A DNA stretch of 64,000 bases from J051 sp040289295. Its GTDB lineage: Bacteria > Armatimonadota > Fimbriimonadia > Fimbriimonadales > ATM1. Location of the stretch: NCBI GenBank assembly GCA_040289295.1, contig PSLA01000008.1, positions 20,209-84,208 of the forward strand, read 5' to 3'. Every line of letters starts with the position of its first letter. Within the stretch, counting starts at the first letter, position 1. Shown one piece after another: positions 1 to 9,361 of this stretch. Both the position numbers and the translations under genes were made by a program. The notes below the pieces were generated by a model that saw nothing but the letters and a program-made list of their open reading frames with translations, was not told where the DNA came from and did not search any database.

Positions 1-384
1 GAAACCCGAAGGAGCTTAGGACGCGTAGTCAATGTAAGTCGTACCGGCGTCCGTATCCGCTGCCGTGCGCCACTCACGCGCGGGACACTCGTCCACCTGC
101 AGATCGATTTCGGAACGACCGAGCCGACGGTGGCCATCGGCCAGGTTGTGCGCGTCGTGGCGGGCTCCGAATTCGGGGGCGGCGGTTTCGAAGTCGGCAT
201 ATCGTTCGCGCGAGTCCTTCAGGGAGTGGAGCAGTTGTACGTTTTCTTGGGTGATGTTAAATCCGCCAGCGACTCCGCGGAAGAGGCGGAGGAAAACGCG
301 GAGCCCGAGGTTGTGGAGGCCGCTCCGAAAGTCAAAGACGAACACGGTGAGGAACTTGACGCCTCAGACGACACGGCGGCGTGA
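1..384 (+). CDS. PilZ-domain protein, 3' part only
   Basis: The reading frame is open from the window edge to TGA at 382-384, so the N-terminus lies outside. The visible 127 residues begin with a PilZ-like strand pattern containing NVSRTG, which fits the (D/N)xSxxG half of the c-di-GMP-binding motif. The usual partner RxxxR should lie further upstream; the RRSLGR seen here is too close to serve confidently. After about residue 75 the protein becomes an acidic low-complexity tail rich in Glu and Ala. The likely role is a cytoplasmic c-di-GMP receptor or effector, and an HD-GYP protein at 42808 shows that this signalling exists in the genome. The domain call rests on motif and length only. Confidence 0.6.
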   Translation, partial: ETRRSLGRVVNVSRTGVRIRCRAPLTRGTLVHLQIDFGTTEPTVAIGQVVRVVAGSEFGGGGFEVGISFARVLQGVEQLYVFLGDVKSASDSAEEAEENAEPEVVEAAPKVKDEHGEELDASDDTAA

Positions 385-460
385 TTCGCTGCCTGCGTTC
401 CACACAGGGCTCTTCTCCTAAGGAATCGCGCCGCCGTCCGCTCGTGGGTCCGACTTTACT

Positions 461-493
461 CCCTCTCCCTGTAAGAGAGGGTTGGGGTGAGGG
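461..493 (+). repeat. REP-like palindrome, family 1
   Basis: CCCTCTCCCT and AGAGAGGG arms form a hairpin and are followed by GTTGGGGTGAGGG. It lies between the PilZ gene and the 3' end of mfd. The same element recurs at seven other loci in the window. Confidence 0.8.
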
Positions 494-519
494 CAGTACC
501 CTGCTTCCGGCGGTCAACG

Positions 520-3500
520 TTACGAAATCGGTGTTACCTCCAGCTGTAGTCTCGCATCGAGATCGAGCAGAAACTTCTCGAGGGACTGGAGCGGCTCGCG
601 TCCGTACGGCCACTCCAATCTGTCGCGCATCTGTCGAATCCCCCGTTGGTCTCGCTGAACCGCGGCGACTACAGCCGCCGGAAGCACCCGGTCGGCGCGG
701 AACCAGGCGATGTAGCGACCCAGCCTACCCTCCACGCGCGAGACTCCCAATCGCCCGGCGAGGATACGCATCTTCATCACGCGGAGGCCGTTGACCGTAG
801 GTGCAGGCAGGGGCCCGAATCGGTCGCGCAACTCCGCCTCAATGTCCGCTATGTGCTCCTCATCTTTGCAGAACGACATGCGGCGGTAGACCGCAAGCCG
901 ATGGCTATCGTCCGGTATGTAGGAACTCGGAATATACGCAGTAACTGGCACGTCGAACGGCGGCAATCTCGCCGCTTCGAGGCGATCCTCCTTGAGGTGG
1001 GTAAGCCTTGCCGCCGCCATGCCTCCCTCTTCATAAGCTGTCTTCAGTTGCAAAACCGCGTCGTGGATAAGCTCCATGTACAGTTCGTAACCCACGGTGT
1101 GCATAAGGCCGTGTTGCCTTGCGCCTAGCAGGTCGCCCGCGCCGCGAATCTGCAAATCCCGAAATGCGAGCGCGTAGCCGGAGCCAAGGGCGCTGAACTC
1201 CTCCAGCGCCTTAAGCCTGGCCAGCGCGCTGCCGGTGAGACGTTTGCCCTTGCGGTATGTCAGGTAGCAGTATGCCTGGCGATCGCTACGTCCGACGCGA
1301 CCTCGAAGCTGATACAGTTGCCCCATACCAAGCCTGTCCGCTCCGTCCACGATAAGAGTGTTCACGTTCGGGTTATCAATGCCGTTTTCGATGATCGTGG
1401 TGCAGACGAGCACGTCCACCTCACCGCGGTAGAACGCCATCATTACCGGCTCTAACTCGTCGGCCGTCATCTGGCCGTGCGCGATCGCGACGCGTGCGTT
1501 CGGCACCATTCTACGCACTTTCTCGGCGGCGTGCTCGATGCCTTGTACACGGTTGAACACATAGAACACCTGCCCGCCTCGTGCCAATTCGCGCAACAGA
1601 GCCTCCCGCACTGCCTCCTCGCTGTACGGCCGCAAATAGGTCCTAACCGGCAGACGACCAGGCGGTGGATCGTCTATCAGGCTCATGTCCCGAATGTGCA
1701 TGAGCGCCATGTTTAACGTTCGCGGTATTGGCGTCGCGGTAAGCGTGAGAAAGTCGCAGTTGGCTCGCAGCTTCTTCAACGCCTCCTTCTGCCTCACGCC
1801 AAAGCGCTGCTCCTCGTCTACTATTACCATGCCAAGATTGGCGAACCGCACCCCTTTCTGCAGCAAGGCGTGCGTGCCGATTACGATGTCAATGCTACCA
1901 TCTTGAAGTCCTTCGAGGACGGCGCGCCGCTGGGCCTGGGTGCGGAACCGGTTGAGCAGCCCGATGCGGACAGGATAGGGGGCGAGTCGCTCGCGAAATG
2001 TCTCGTAGTGCTGGTCGGCGAGGATGGTTGTGGGACACAGCAGGGCAACCTGTTTGTCCGATTGGATTGCCTTAAACGCTGCGCGTACAGCGACCTCGGT
2101 CTTCCCGAAGCCGACGTCTCCACACACGAGCCGATCCATTGGCGTCGGCTGATTGAGGTCTCGCTTGATCTCCTTGATGGCTTTCAGTTGGCTTGGAGTC
2201 TCGACGTAGGGAAAGGCGGCCTCCATCTCGCTCTGCCAAGGCGTGTCTGGTCCGTAGGGCGGGCGCGTCGCCTGGGTTCGCCGGGCGTACAGTTCCACCA
2301 ACTCGCGAGCCAAGTGGGCCGCGCCCTCGCGCGCCGTTCGCAGCGCGCGATTCCAGCCGCCGCCTGTGATTCGATGAATTGTGGGATGCTTGTCGCTTGG
2401 GCTGAGGTACTTCTGGATGCGGTCGAGCTGGTCAGCAGGCAGCAGCAGCTGGTCGGGGTGCTTGTAGGCGATTTGCAGGAACTCCTTCTCCGCGCCTTCA
2501 ACCTTGCGCCGTGTTAGGCCGCGGTACACGCCGATGCCGTACTGTATGTGCACGACGTAATCTCCCGGTCGCAGGTCGAGGATGCTCGAGATCGGTACGC
2601 CCTCTCGGAAATGCCTCTGCGGCAGGCGAAGCCGCCCCGCGCCGAACAGCTCGATGTCTGTCAGCAGCGTAGTACGCTCACTCGGCCACACGAAGCCGCC
2701 TGCTGGGTTGCCGGTCAGAATCCGAACTGCCAGCTCCGGCGGATGCTCGAGCGACTCCGTGACGGCTACGTCCAGATTCATCAGAACCTGTTTCGCGCGG
2801 GTCGGCTGGTCGGTTGCGGCAACGACCAACGCCCCCTGGTCTCCCCAGTTCACGATCGCCTCGGCGAGTGCTTGTGCCCTGCCTCGATAAGGGGCAAGGC
2901 TCTGCGTCCCGATCACATGAGACAATGCGGCACCGAACCAACTAGGCGCAAAGTTGGAGGATGTTAGTGCAATTCGCCAGCGGACGCGCTGGGCTGCATC
3001 AAGTGAACCAAGATACTCGTGGGGTGCGAAGGGGGGCACTTCGCTGCGATGAAGTCGCGATGCAAGCGCGGCGCTGAGGTCCTCCATTGCCCGATCGGCG
3101 AAGACCTCTACCTCCATCGGATCGTCGATCACCAGCAAAGCCTCGCTCACGTAGTCCAAGATTGTGCTTCTTTGTCGAAGCGCTGGCAGATACAGTTCCA
3201 ATCGATCGAATGGTACGCCCTCTTGGAGCGACATGAGGTCGTCGGCGAGCGCCTCCGAGAGCCGCTTTCGCTCCGCCTCTGGCAGTGACGATAAACGCTT
3301 CGTTACGTTCGCAACCGCCTCTGCGCCCTCGCGCGAGTCGATCAGCCTGCCGGGAGGTATGTGGAGAGAGTTCAGGATAGTGGTGCTCCGCTGCGTCTCG
3401 ACGTCAAAGGCTCGGATGCTCTCGACCTGCTCGCCGAAGAATTCGATGCGCGCGGGCAACGGTGCCCCAAACGGAAACACATCCAGAATGCCTCCACGCC

Positions 3501-4062
3501 TGCTAAATGCTCCGGGCCTGCGCACGGGGTCCTCATGCTCGTACCCTATGCGCACGAGAGCACGGAGCAGCGACTCGACGGCATCGGCTTGATGCGGGAC
3601 TTGGGCCTGTGGCAGGGAGTTTCGTAGGTCGCTTTCAGTAGAAAGTCGGATGGTTGCCCCGGCAAACCGCTTCCTCGGCGGGCAGAGCTCCAGCGCCGCT
3701 TGGGGAACGGCAATTACGACACCTGTTCCGGACGCCAGGGCGGCGAGGGCGGCGACGCGGTCGGATAGGGTCTGAGGATCGGGCGGCATGTCGTCGTAGA
3801 GCGAGGTTTGAAAAGGGTTCAATAGGTGCAGTCGGCTCTCGGGGAATCCGAAGAGGGCGAGCCTGCCGTGCCACTGGACGGCTCGCTCGACGGTGGGGGT
3901 AATGATGAGGGCTCGGCGCTGTGCGGGCTTCAGCGAAAGGAGTAGAGAAGCGAGGAGCGGAGCCCGGCTCTCTTCACAACACTCTGCCCAGATGTGTGCG
4001 CCGGAGAAGGTTGCGGGAGGACTGAGCGAGGGAACCCAATCCTTGACGTGTAGCGTGGGCAT
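520..4062 (-). CDS. mfd: Transcription-repair coupling factor Mfd
   Basis: Mfd releases RNA polymerase stalled at DNA lesions and recruits UvrA; it acts on DNA in the cytoplasm. The 1180-residue length is normal for the family. An N-terminal UvrB-like region covers about residues 1-350 (GGILDVFPFG near 190). A CarD-like RNA-polymerase-interaction domain follows at about 495-555 (GDYVVHIQYGIGVYRG). The translocase has Walker A GDVGFGKT at 648-655, a DEEQRFG box and ATPIPRT. A C-terminal TRCF domain ends the protein. The start at 4062 gives a typical N-terminus. It stands alone, flanked by repeat-bearing spacers on both sides. Confidence 0.97.
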   Translation of the reverse strand: MPTLHVKDWVPSLSPPATFSGAHIWAECCEESRAPLLASLLLSLKPAQRRALIITPTVERAVQWHGRLALFGFPESRLHLLNPFQTSLYDDMPPDPQTLSDRVAALAALASGTGVVIAVPQAALELCPPRKRFAGATIRLSTESDLRNSLPQAQVPHQADAVESLLRALVRIGYEHEDPVRRPGAFSRRGGILDVFPFGAPLPARIEFFGEQVESIRAFDVETQRSTTILNSLHIPPGRLIDSREGAEAVANVTKRLSSLPEAERKRLSEALADDLMSLQEGVPFDRLELYLPALRQRSTILDYVSEALLVIDDPMEVEVFADRAMEDLSAALASRLHRSEVPPFAPHEYLGSLDAAQRVRWRIALTSSNFAPSWFGAALSHVIGTQSLAPYRGRAQALAEAIVNWGDQGALVVAATDQPTRAKQVLMNLDVAVTESLEHPPELAVRILTGNPAGGFVWPSERTTLLTDIELFGAGRLRLPQRHFREGVPISSILDLRPGDYVVHIQYGIGVYRGLTRRKVEGAEKEFLQIAYKHPDQLLLPADQLDRIQKYLSPSDKHPTIHRITGGGWNRALRTAREGAAHLARELVELYARRTQATRPPYGPDTPWQSEMEAAFPYVETPSQLKAIKEIKRDLNQPTPMDRLVCGDVGFGKTEVAVRAAFKAIQSDKQVALLCPTTILADQHYETFRERLAPYPVRIGLLNRFRTQAQRRAVLEGLQDGSIDIVIGTHALLQKGVRFANLGMVIVDEEQRFGVRQKEALKKLRANCDFLTLTATPIPRTLNMALMHIRDMSLIDDPPPGRLPVRTYLRPYSEEAVREALLRELARGGQVFYVFNRVQGIEHAAEKVRRMVPNARVAIAHGQMTADELEPVMMAFYRGEVDVLVCTTIIENGIDNPNVNTLIVDGADRLGMGQLYQLRGRVGRSDRQAYCYLTYRKGKRLTGSALARLKALEEFSALGSGYALAFRDLQIRGAGDLLGARQHGLMHTVGYELYMELIHDAVLQLKTAYEEGGMAAARLTHLKEDRLEAARLPPFDVPVTAYIPSSYIPDDSHRLAVYRRMSFCKDEEHIADIEAELRDRFGPLPAPTVNGLRVMKMRILAGRLGVSRVEGRLGRYIAWFRADRVLPAAVVAAVQRDQRGIRQMRDRLEWPYGREPLQSLEKFLLDLDARLQLEVTPIS

Positions 4063-4098
4063 CGAGCGGTGGTTTCCTTCGACTCTGTAATCATACCT

Positions 4099-4131
4099 CC
4101 CTCACCCTCTGGGAGAGGGTTGGGGTGAGGG
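4099..4131 (+). repeat. REP-like palindrome, family 1
   Basis: A short copy lies between mfd and the kdsD-like gene: CCCTCACCCTC, then GGGAGAGGG, then TTGGGGTGAGGG. The rest of the 237-bp spacer (4063-4299) shows no gene or other clear signal. Confidence 0.75.
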
Positions 4132-4299
4132 TTCGTCAGGCGTGGAGTTGGATCGGTGGTGCGCGCAAGACGTAAGCAAGACGGAAAGGGCGAGGCCGCT
4201 TGGCGGCGTATGCGGCGGGAGAAAGGCTATCGGATTGCCTTGCTCCCGATACCTCATCCGGCGAGGGGTGCGCCGGCTGGGAGGCATTTTGGTGGGCGT

Positions 4300-5262
4300 C
4301 TATTGTAGCCCGAGGCGGACAAGGTCCTTTAGCGTGATTAGTCCGACGAGCGTTTCAGCGTCTACGACCGGCATTTCGCCAATCTTTCTCGGGAAGTTTT
4401 CGAAGATTTCAAGTGCCTCAACGGCAAGTATGTCCGGGGAGATCCGATGGGGATTTGGGTTCATCATGTCTTGGGCGGTCATCTGCAGGGCTGCGGCGCC
4501 CTCGCGGACGAGGCATCGTCGAAGGTCGCCATCGGTGATCAGTCCGATTAGGCGGTTCTCTTGATCAACGACACACGCTGCGCCGGCTCCTGCCTTCGTT
4601 ATAGCGCGACTAATGTCGAGGAACGGGTCGCTGGGGTGTACGGCGGGCACATCTTCTCCAGTTCGCATGGCGTCACGGACTCTCAGCAGGAGCCTCCTGC
4701 CGAGAGAGCCGCTGGGGTGATATCGAGCGTAGTCTGTTCGTGAGAAGTCTCGTGCCTTCATGACGGCGAGGGCGAGCGCATCACTCACGGCGAGCATCAC
4801 GGTCGTGCTGGTTGTGGGGGCCAGGTTGTGCGGGCAAGCTTCGCGCTGAACGGCGACGTCGAGAACAAGATCGCTGGCGCGCGCTGCACTGCTGTTGGGG
4901 TTTCCTGTGATGAGGATGGTCCGGGCGCCGATTTCTCTGAGGCTTGGATACAGACAAAGGATCTCCTCGGTCTCTCCGCTGTTACTGAAGAGAACTACAA
5001 TGTCCCGATTTGTGACCATGCCGAGGTCTCCATGCAGCGCCTCGGCGGGATGAAGAAACAGGCTTGGCGTACCGGTGCTGGAGAGCGTGCTGCTGAACTT
5101 CTTGGCGATGTCTCCCGCCTTGCCGATTCCACAGGGGATCACCCTGCCTTCGCAATGTAGCATCCACTCGGCGGCTTTGACGAACGGCTCGCCAACGCGT
5201 TGCGCTATGTCAAGGATTGCGCGCGCCTCCTGTTCCAGAGTGTCTTTGATGGTCTCCAGCAT
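4300..5262 (-). CDS. kdsD: KpsF/GutQ-family sugar-phosphate isomerase (D-arabinose 5-phosphate isomerase)
   Basis: The enzyme interconverts ribulose 5-phosphate and arabinose 5-phosphate, the first step toward Kdo for lipopolysaccharide. From the ATG at 5262 it is 320 residues, the usual length. A SIS sugar-isomerase domain fills the N-terminal half (LFSNSGETEEI, ITGNPNSSAA, HNLAPTTSTT, and HPSGSLGRRL). Two CBS repeats fill the C-terminal half (GLITDGDLRR, GLITLKDLVRLG). A longer in-frame start at 5427 would add 55 arginine-rich residues and overlap the divergent gene at 5301, so the shorter form is preferred. LptD and an LptF/G permease at 19.9-23.2 kb fit a Kdo-containing outer membrane. 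Confidence 0.88.
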   Translation of the reverse strand: MLETIKDTLEQEARAILDIAQRVGEPFVKAAEWMLHCEGRVIPCGIGKAGDIAKKFSSTLSSTGTPSLFLHPAEALHGDLGMVTNRDIVVLFSNSGETEEILCLYPSLREIGARTILITGNPNSSAARASDLVLDVAVQREACPHNLAPTTSTTVMLAVSDALALAVMKARDFSRTDYARYHPSGSLGRRLLLRVRDAMRTGEDVPAVHPSDPFLDISRAITKAGAGAACVVDQENRLIGLITDGDLRRCLVREGAAALQMTAQDMMNPNPHRISPDILAVEALEIFENFPRKIGEMPVVDAETLVGLITLKDLVRLGLQ

Positions 5263-5300
5263 ACCTAAGGAGCGAGCATACCGCGAGGTAACATCACCGC

Positions 5301-6710
5301 ATGCCGCCCCAGGATGTCCTTCGAGCGCAAGAGTGGATCGAAGCGCACAGCGATTGGCTCGTCGAACAGACGCGAGAGCTGCTACGTATCCCGAGCGTCG
5401 AGAGCGAACCGGCTCCCAACGCCCCATTTGGGAACGAAGTCCGCCGCGCGCTCGACTTCATGCTCGCCCTCGCTGAGGGGCAAGGAATGCGCGTTAAGGA
5501 CATCGAGGGCTATGCGGGCCACGCTGAGTTCGGTGAAGGCGAGCATATGGTGATGTCACTCGGGCATCTCGACGTCGTACCGGTCAGCGAAGGTTGGAAA
5601 CACCCGCCGTTTGGAGCCAAGATTGACCGCGGATACATCTACGCTCGAGGTGCGACGGACGACAAGGGGCCGACGATGGCTTCGTACGTGGCGGCGTTGG
5701 CTCTCAAGCAGACACGCGCAGACCTGCCGGCCCGCGTGCGCTTGGTCTTCGGCTGCAACGAGGAGAGCGGCTTCAAGTGCGTGAAGCGCTACTTCCAAAC
5801 CGAGGAGGCGCCGACGTTCGGCATCGCGCCCGACTCGGATTGGCCGTGCATCCATGCGGAGAAGGGAATCGCCAACTTGCACATCGAGGCGCCGCTGCCG
5901 CAAGGGGCGCTGACTGTGACGAGCGTCCAGGGCGGCTCACGGCCGAACGTCGTGATTGACAAGTGCGAGGCAGTCGCAACCGTCGCTCCGGAGCTTCGAA
6001 GCTTCGCGCGCGAGCGTATGGGCGAGTATTGGGATAGGAATGTTAAGGCTGAGATGGACGACGCCGGCACCATTGCGCTCGTGGCATTCGGCAAAGCCGC
6101 TCACGGAGCTATGCCGTTCGCCGGCGACAGCGCGTTCGTCCGCGTCTGGCGCCTCCTGGCCGACCTTGCTCCGCCTGAGGAAGCAGAGAAGTGTCAGGGG
6201 TTCGTAATGTTTGGCCATCCGTCCGGCGTGGGTCTGGGCATCCACGGTCGTGACGACGTCACCGAGGACCTGACGTCGAACATTGGGGTAGTCCGCAGCG
6301 AGCGAGGCGTGTTGCACGCGACGGTCAACGTGCGATACCCGGTGAAGTGGAGCGGCGAGGAGTTGAAGCAGCGATGCGAGAGGTTCCTGGCGGACAAGCG
6401 GCCCGGTTGGCGGTTGGCCAGCATGGACGACTCTCCAGGGCTCTACTTTCCGCTGAATAGCGAGCCGGTTCTGTCGGTCGTGGAGGCGTACCGGGAAGAG
6501 ACAGGCGACAACCGAGAGCCCGGCGTCATGGGGGGCGGCACTTATGCTCGCGCCGTGCCCCGAACGGTCAGCGTCGGCGGCGGATGGGAGGGGGACGGTC
6601 CCGCCCACGAAAACGACGAGCGGATCAAGGTCGAGCACCTAATCAAACTGGCGCGAATTTATGCGAACATGCTCTACCGCCTCGCTCACGCCGCGGCGAA
6701 GAGCGGTTGA
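5301..6710 (+). CDS. M20-family dipeptidase, PepV-like
   Basis: This is a zinc dipeptidase of the PepV/M20 group, which hydrolyses dipeptides (Xaa-His or beta-Ala types) in the cytoplasm. The 469 residues match PepV length. Metal-site motifs are intact: GHLDVVP (His ligand and Asp), GATDDKGP (bridging Asp), and CNEESGFK (Glu-Glu pair). HGAMPFAGDSA and GGGTYAR are also typical. The lid domain occupies roughly residues 190-380. It is divergent from the kdsD-like gene with 38 bp between them, so the two promoters must overlap. Exact substrate cannot be told from sequence. Confidence 0.87.
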   Translation: MPPQDVLRAQEWIEAHSDWLVEQTRELLRIPSVESEPAPNAPFGNEVRRALDFMLALAEGQGMRVKDIEGYAGHAEFGEGEHMVMSLGHLDVVPVSEGWKHPPFGAKIDRGYIYARGATDDKGPTMASYVAALALKQTRADLPARVRLVFGCNEESGFKCVKRYFQTEEAPTFGIAPDSDWPCIHAEKGIANLHIEAPLPQGALTVTSVQGGSRPNVVIDKCEAVATVAPELRSFARERMGEYWDRNVKAEMDDAGTIALVAFGKAAHGAMPFAGDSAFVRVWRLLADLAPPEEAEKCQGFVMFGHPSGVGLGIHGRDDVTEDLTSNIGVVRSERGVLHATVNVRYPVKWSGEELKQRCERFLADKRPGWRLASMDDSPGLYFPLNSEPVLSVVEAYREETGDNREPGVMGGGTYARAVPRTVSVGGGWEGDGPAHENDERIKVEHLIKLARIYANMLYRLAHAAAKSG

Positions 6711-6784
6711 AGCGGAGGCAACAATGTATTGTGGGGCATCGTGTGGGCGCTTCCGCGAGTTTGCAGGCTTGCTGATTTGGAACG

Positions 6785-6815
6785 CCAGGGAGCGTGAGCG
6801 TCCTCGCGAACACCA
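6785..6815 (-). repeat. Family 2 repeat, right half only
   Basis: CAGGGAGCGTGAGCGTCC followed by TCGCGAACACCA is the reverse complement of the GTTCGCG...CTCCCTG half of family 2. It sits just upstream of the ABC exporter permease and would be translated if the ATG at 6794 were used, which argues against that start. Confidence 0.65.
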
Positions 6816-6871
6816 ATCTCGCGGGTTGTAAGGGTGGGGAAAGACTCGGCGCTCGCCGCCGGGGGTACAAC

Positions 6872-7765
6872 GTGCGGCACCACGTGCTCTGCGAACTGAG
6901 GGAACTGTATCGGTACCGCGAGCTGCTCTGGACGTTCGTTGTCCGGGAGCTTCGCATTCGGTACAAGAACTCCATCCTGGGGTTTTTCTGGAGCATCCTT
7001 AACCCCCTCGTAACCGTGCTTGTGATGACCGTCGTGTTTAAGTACGTGCTCGGGGTGCGGGTGCCGAACTACAGTGCATACCTGCTCGCGGCGTATTTGC
7101 CGTTCATGTTCTTTCAGCTGGCGTTGTTGGACTCGGCGCAATCAATCCTGTCGCAACTTCCGTTGCTCAAGAAGATCTACTTTCCGCGGGAGATTTTGCC
7201 GATTGGGAGCGTGATTGCGAACTTTCTTCACTTTATCCTTGCGATGGGGGTGTTCTTCGTCTATCTCCTGTTCGTCTGGTGGTTGAATCCAGGCGAGAAC
7301 CCATTTCGAGCGACCGTCATTGCGCTGCCGCTCCTGGTTGCGTTTCAGTTCTGCCTTACGCTCGGACTGGCGCTGTTCATCTCCGCCCTAAACACGTTCT
7401 ACGAGGACGTGAAGTATCTCGTCAGCGTGGGGCTGTACTTGCTGTTCTTCCTTTGTCCGATCTTGTACTTCGTCGAGCAGGTGTATGCAGCGATTCACTC
7501 GCCGGATATGCCGGTGGTTTGGCAGGGGCCCCTTTTTACCGCATACGAACTGAATCCTATAGCGATGCTGCTCATTGGATACCGGAAGCTAATGCTCGAT
7601 CCTCAGCCGATCACAGTCACCAGGACCGGCGACGTTATCGAAACACACAACCTGCCGCTCAACTGGGGGATGTTGGGCGTCGCGGGCGCGGTGTCGGTGC
7701 TCGTGCTTCTCCTGGGTTACGCTTACTTCAACTCGGTCAAATGGAAGTTCGTGGAGAGGCCATGA
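6872..7765 (+). CDS. Polysaccharide ABC exporter, permease subunit (Wzm/TagG-like)
   Basis: This is the ABC-2-type inner-membrane permease that exports an undecaprenyl-linked O-antigen-type or other surface polysaccharide with the ATPase encoded next. The family hallmark is LRIRYKNSILGFFWSILNP just before the first membrane segment. About six hydrophobic segments follow, and LNP(I/M) sits in the distal part. The GTG at 6872 is chosen because an upstream in-frame ATG at 6794 lies within a repeat and would add a non-membrane, repeat-coded leader. The gene overlaps the ATPase gene by 4 bp (ATGA). The start is uncertain by a few codons. Confidence 0.85.
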   Translation: MRHHVLCELRELYRYRELLWTFVVRELRIRYKNSILGFFWSILNPLVTVLVMTVVFKYVLGVRVPNYSAYLLAAYLPFMFFQLALLDSAQSILSQLPLLKKIYFPREILPIGSVIANFLHFILAMGVFFVYLLFVWWLNPGENPFRATVIALPLLVAFQFCLTLGLALFISALNTFYEDVKYLVSVGLYLLFFLCPILYFVEQVYAAIHSPDMPVVWQGPLFTAYELNPIAMLLIGYRKLMLDPQPITVTRTGDVIETHNLPLNWGMLGVAGAVSVLVLLLGYAYFNSVKWKFVERP

Positions 7766-8508
7766 GCAAGCCGGCGATTCTGGTTGAGAACCTCATCAAG
7801 GAGTTCGATGTAACGCACACCGGGTACGCGTCGCTCAAGGGCAAACTCTTATGGTGGAGGAACAGACGACGTGAGCGACTGCGTGCCGTCGCGGGCGTGT
7901 CGTTCTCGGTCGAGCACGGTGAGTGCGTTGGCGTAGTGGGCAAGAACGGGGCGGGTAAGAGCACGCTGCTCGGCTTGCTCGCACGCGTCTACAAGCCGAC
8001 CTCCGGCGTAATGGAACTGAACGGGCGCGTCGCGCCGCTCTTGGAATTAGGCGCCGGCTTTCATCCAGACCTAACGGGGATCGAGAACGTGTTCTTCAAC
8101 GGCGTCATTCTCGGGCTGACGCGCCGGCAGGTGGCGGAACGCCTCGACCAGATTGTCGAGTTCAGCGAAATCGGCGATTCCGTGGACGCCCCGGTGCGGA
8201 CCTACTCCAGCGGCATGCTGCTGCGCCTGGGATTCAGCGTCGCCGTGCATGTCGATGCCTCCATCCTGCTGGTTGACGAGGCGCTCGCGGTTGGCGACAT
8301 TGAGTTCCAGCGAAAGTGCCTGCGACACATCGCTGAGTTCCAAAAGAATGGCGGCGCGATTTTGTTCGTTTCGCACGACATGGAGGCCGTTCGCCGCGCA
8401 GCGAGTCGCGTCATCTGGATGCGTAGCGGAGGCGTGGAGATGGATGGAGACACCGAAGAGGTGCTCCGAGCCTACGAGCAGTCAGGCAAACATCCTGAGG
8501 CTGACTAA
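7762..8508 (+). CDS. Polysaccharide ABC exporter, ATPase subunit (Wzt/TagH-like)
   Basis: This is the energising subunit for the permease encoded just upstream. It has 248 residues with Walker A GKNGAGKST (60-68), a Q-loop region around LELGAGFHPDLTG, the signature YSSGMLLRLGF and Walker B ILLVDEALAVGD, followed by FVSHDM. The GAGFHP motif after Walker A is typical of the O-antigen/teichoic acid exporter ATPases. No C-terminal carbohydrate-binding domain is present, unlike long Wzt proteins. It ends in a 4-bp convergent overlap with the lipoprotein gene. Confidence 0.92.
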   Translation: MSKPAILVENLIKEFDVTHTGYASLKGKLLWWRNRRRERLRAVAGVSFSVEHGECVGVVGKNGAGKSTLLGLLARVYKPTSGVMELNGRVAPLLELGAGFHPDLTGIENVFFNGVILGLTRRQVAERLDQIVEFSEIGDSVDAPVRTYSSGMLLRLGFSVAVHVDASILLVDEALAVGDIEFQRKCLRHIAEFQKNGGAILFVSHDMEAVRRAASRVIWMRSGGVEMDGDTEEVLRAYEQSGKHPEAD

Positions 8509-9287
8509 GAGCCGCCGCAGCCGGTGGGTGGTGGTGGCGGCGGGCTTTGCTGAGACTGAACGAAGAGGCCGATGGGACGTTGCAGGTTGCTTGTCTGGCC
8601 AGAAGCCAGCGGCTGATCCAGAATCATAAGCGCGTGGCAGTTCTGCACAGTCCAACTGTACGTCTTACCGTTGTAAGTCCACTCGCCAGGATAGTAGCCC
8701 GGCGCCTTGATTGGCACATTGATCCTTGTGGCTGTATCAGGCACAAGCCCGGTGAAGCGCCCGTCCGACATGACGGTCGCGCGTCCGACCTCTTGGTTGG
8801 CGTCATCGAAGAATGCAACCACGGTCCCGGCGGTCGAGCTGCCCGAGCCAATGACCGTACCGCTCAGGCGCGGCAAACCGGCGGGTCGCACGGCGATTTG
8901 GAGCCTCTGCGGTCTTGGATCGCCGCTCCAAGTCACGTTCACAAATGCGCTGCCTTGTGTGCCCGGAGTGAACACGCCGGTGCTTGCGTTGAGCTCTCCG
9001 ACGTTACCTTGAACATCCTCCAACGCCCACCGAGATGGTCGGAGCTTGATTCGTTGGCCCGTGCCCTGCACGTAGCCTGCCAACTCGAAGGTAACGCTGG
9101 CGCTGGTCGTGCCCCCCTCGATGTTAAGGGGGTCTTGACCTGGACTCTCCACGCGCACAAGAAAATAGGTTACGTTGCCCCCTCCGCCTCCAGAGCCGTT
9201 ACCGCCTCCGCCACAGCCGATGTAGGCGACAGCAGCCAAAAGGCCTGTGAAAACCAACAGAGTCGTTCTCTTCCCCATATTGCTCAC
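8505..9287 (-). CDS. Putative lipoprotein, function unknown
   Basis: The 260-residue protein begins with a basic N-terminus, a hydrophobic stretch and a lipobox-like AYIGC, so lipidation at the Cys is likely. A Gly/Ser linker follows. The rest looks all-beta: an Ig/bacterial-Ig-like region around residues 50-130, then a carboxypeptidase-regulatory-like fold (LSGTVIGSGSS, GRFTGLVPDTAT, IKAPGYYPGEW). It ends in a poly-Pro run and CGGS. The start could be at 9287 or the internal ATG at 9278. No enzyme motif is visible. It may be a surface or periplasmic anchored beta protein. Confidence 0.7.
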   Translation of the reverse strand: MSNMGKRTTLLVFTGLLAAVAYIGCGGGGNGSGGGGGNVTYFLVRVESPGQDPLNIEGGTTSASVTFELAGYVQGTGQRIKLRPSRWALEDVQGNVGELNASTGVFTPGTQGSAFVNVTWSGDPRPQRLQIAVRPAGLPRLSGTVIGSGSSTAGTVVAFFDDANQEVGRATVMSDGRFTGLVPDTATRINVPIKAPGYYPGEWTYNGKTYSWTVQNCHALMILDQPLASGQTSNLQRPIGLFVQSQQSPPPPPPTGCGGS

Positions 9288-9337
9288 GGATTATAGACGC
9301 GCGAGGGGCATGGGAATTACTTGAAAGCGACCGCACA

Positions 9338-9361
9338 ACCCGGTAGGCCTTGCAGCCGGGT
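9338..9361 (-). terminator. Weak hairpin at the 3' end of the arsR-like gene
   Basis: ACCCGG and CCGGGT pair across a 12-nt loop exactly at the end of the ArsR-family reading frame. No T-run follows on the minus strand, so it is at best a weak or factor-dependent terminator. The central GGCCTTGCAGCC also occurs in a hairpin upstream of rplY (11971-11988). Confidence 0.3.

Noticed and set aside
4300..5427. 375-residue version of the KpsF/GutQ isomerase
   Set aside because: The additional N-terminus is antisense to the divergent dipeptidase gene and unlike any family member.
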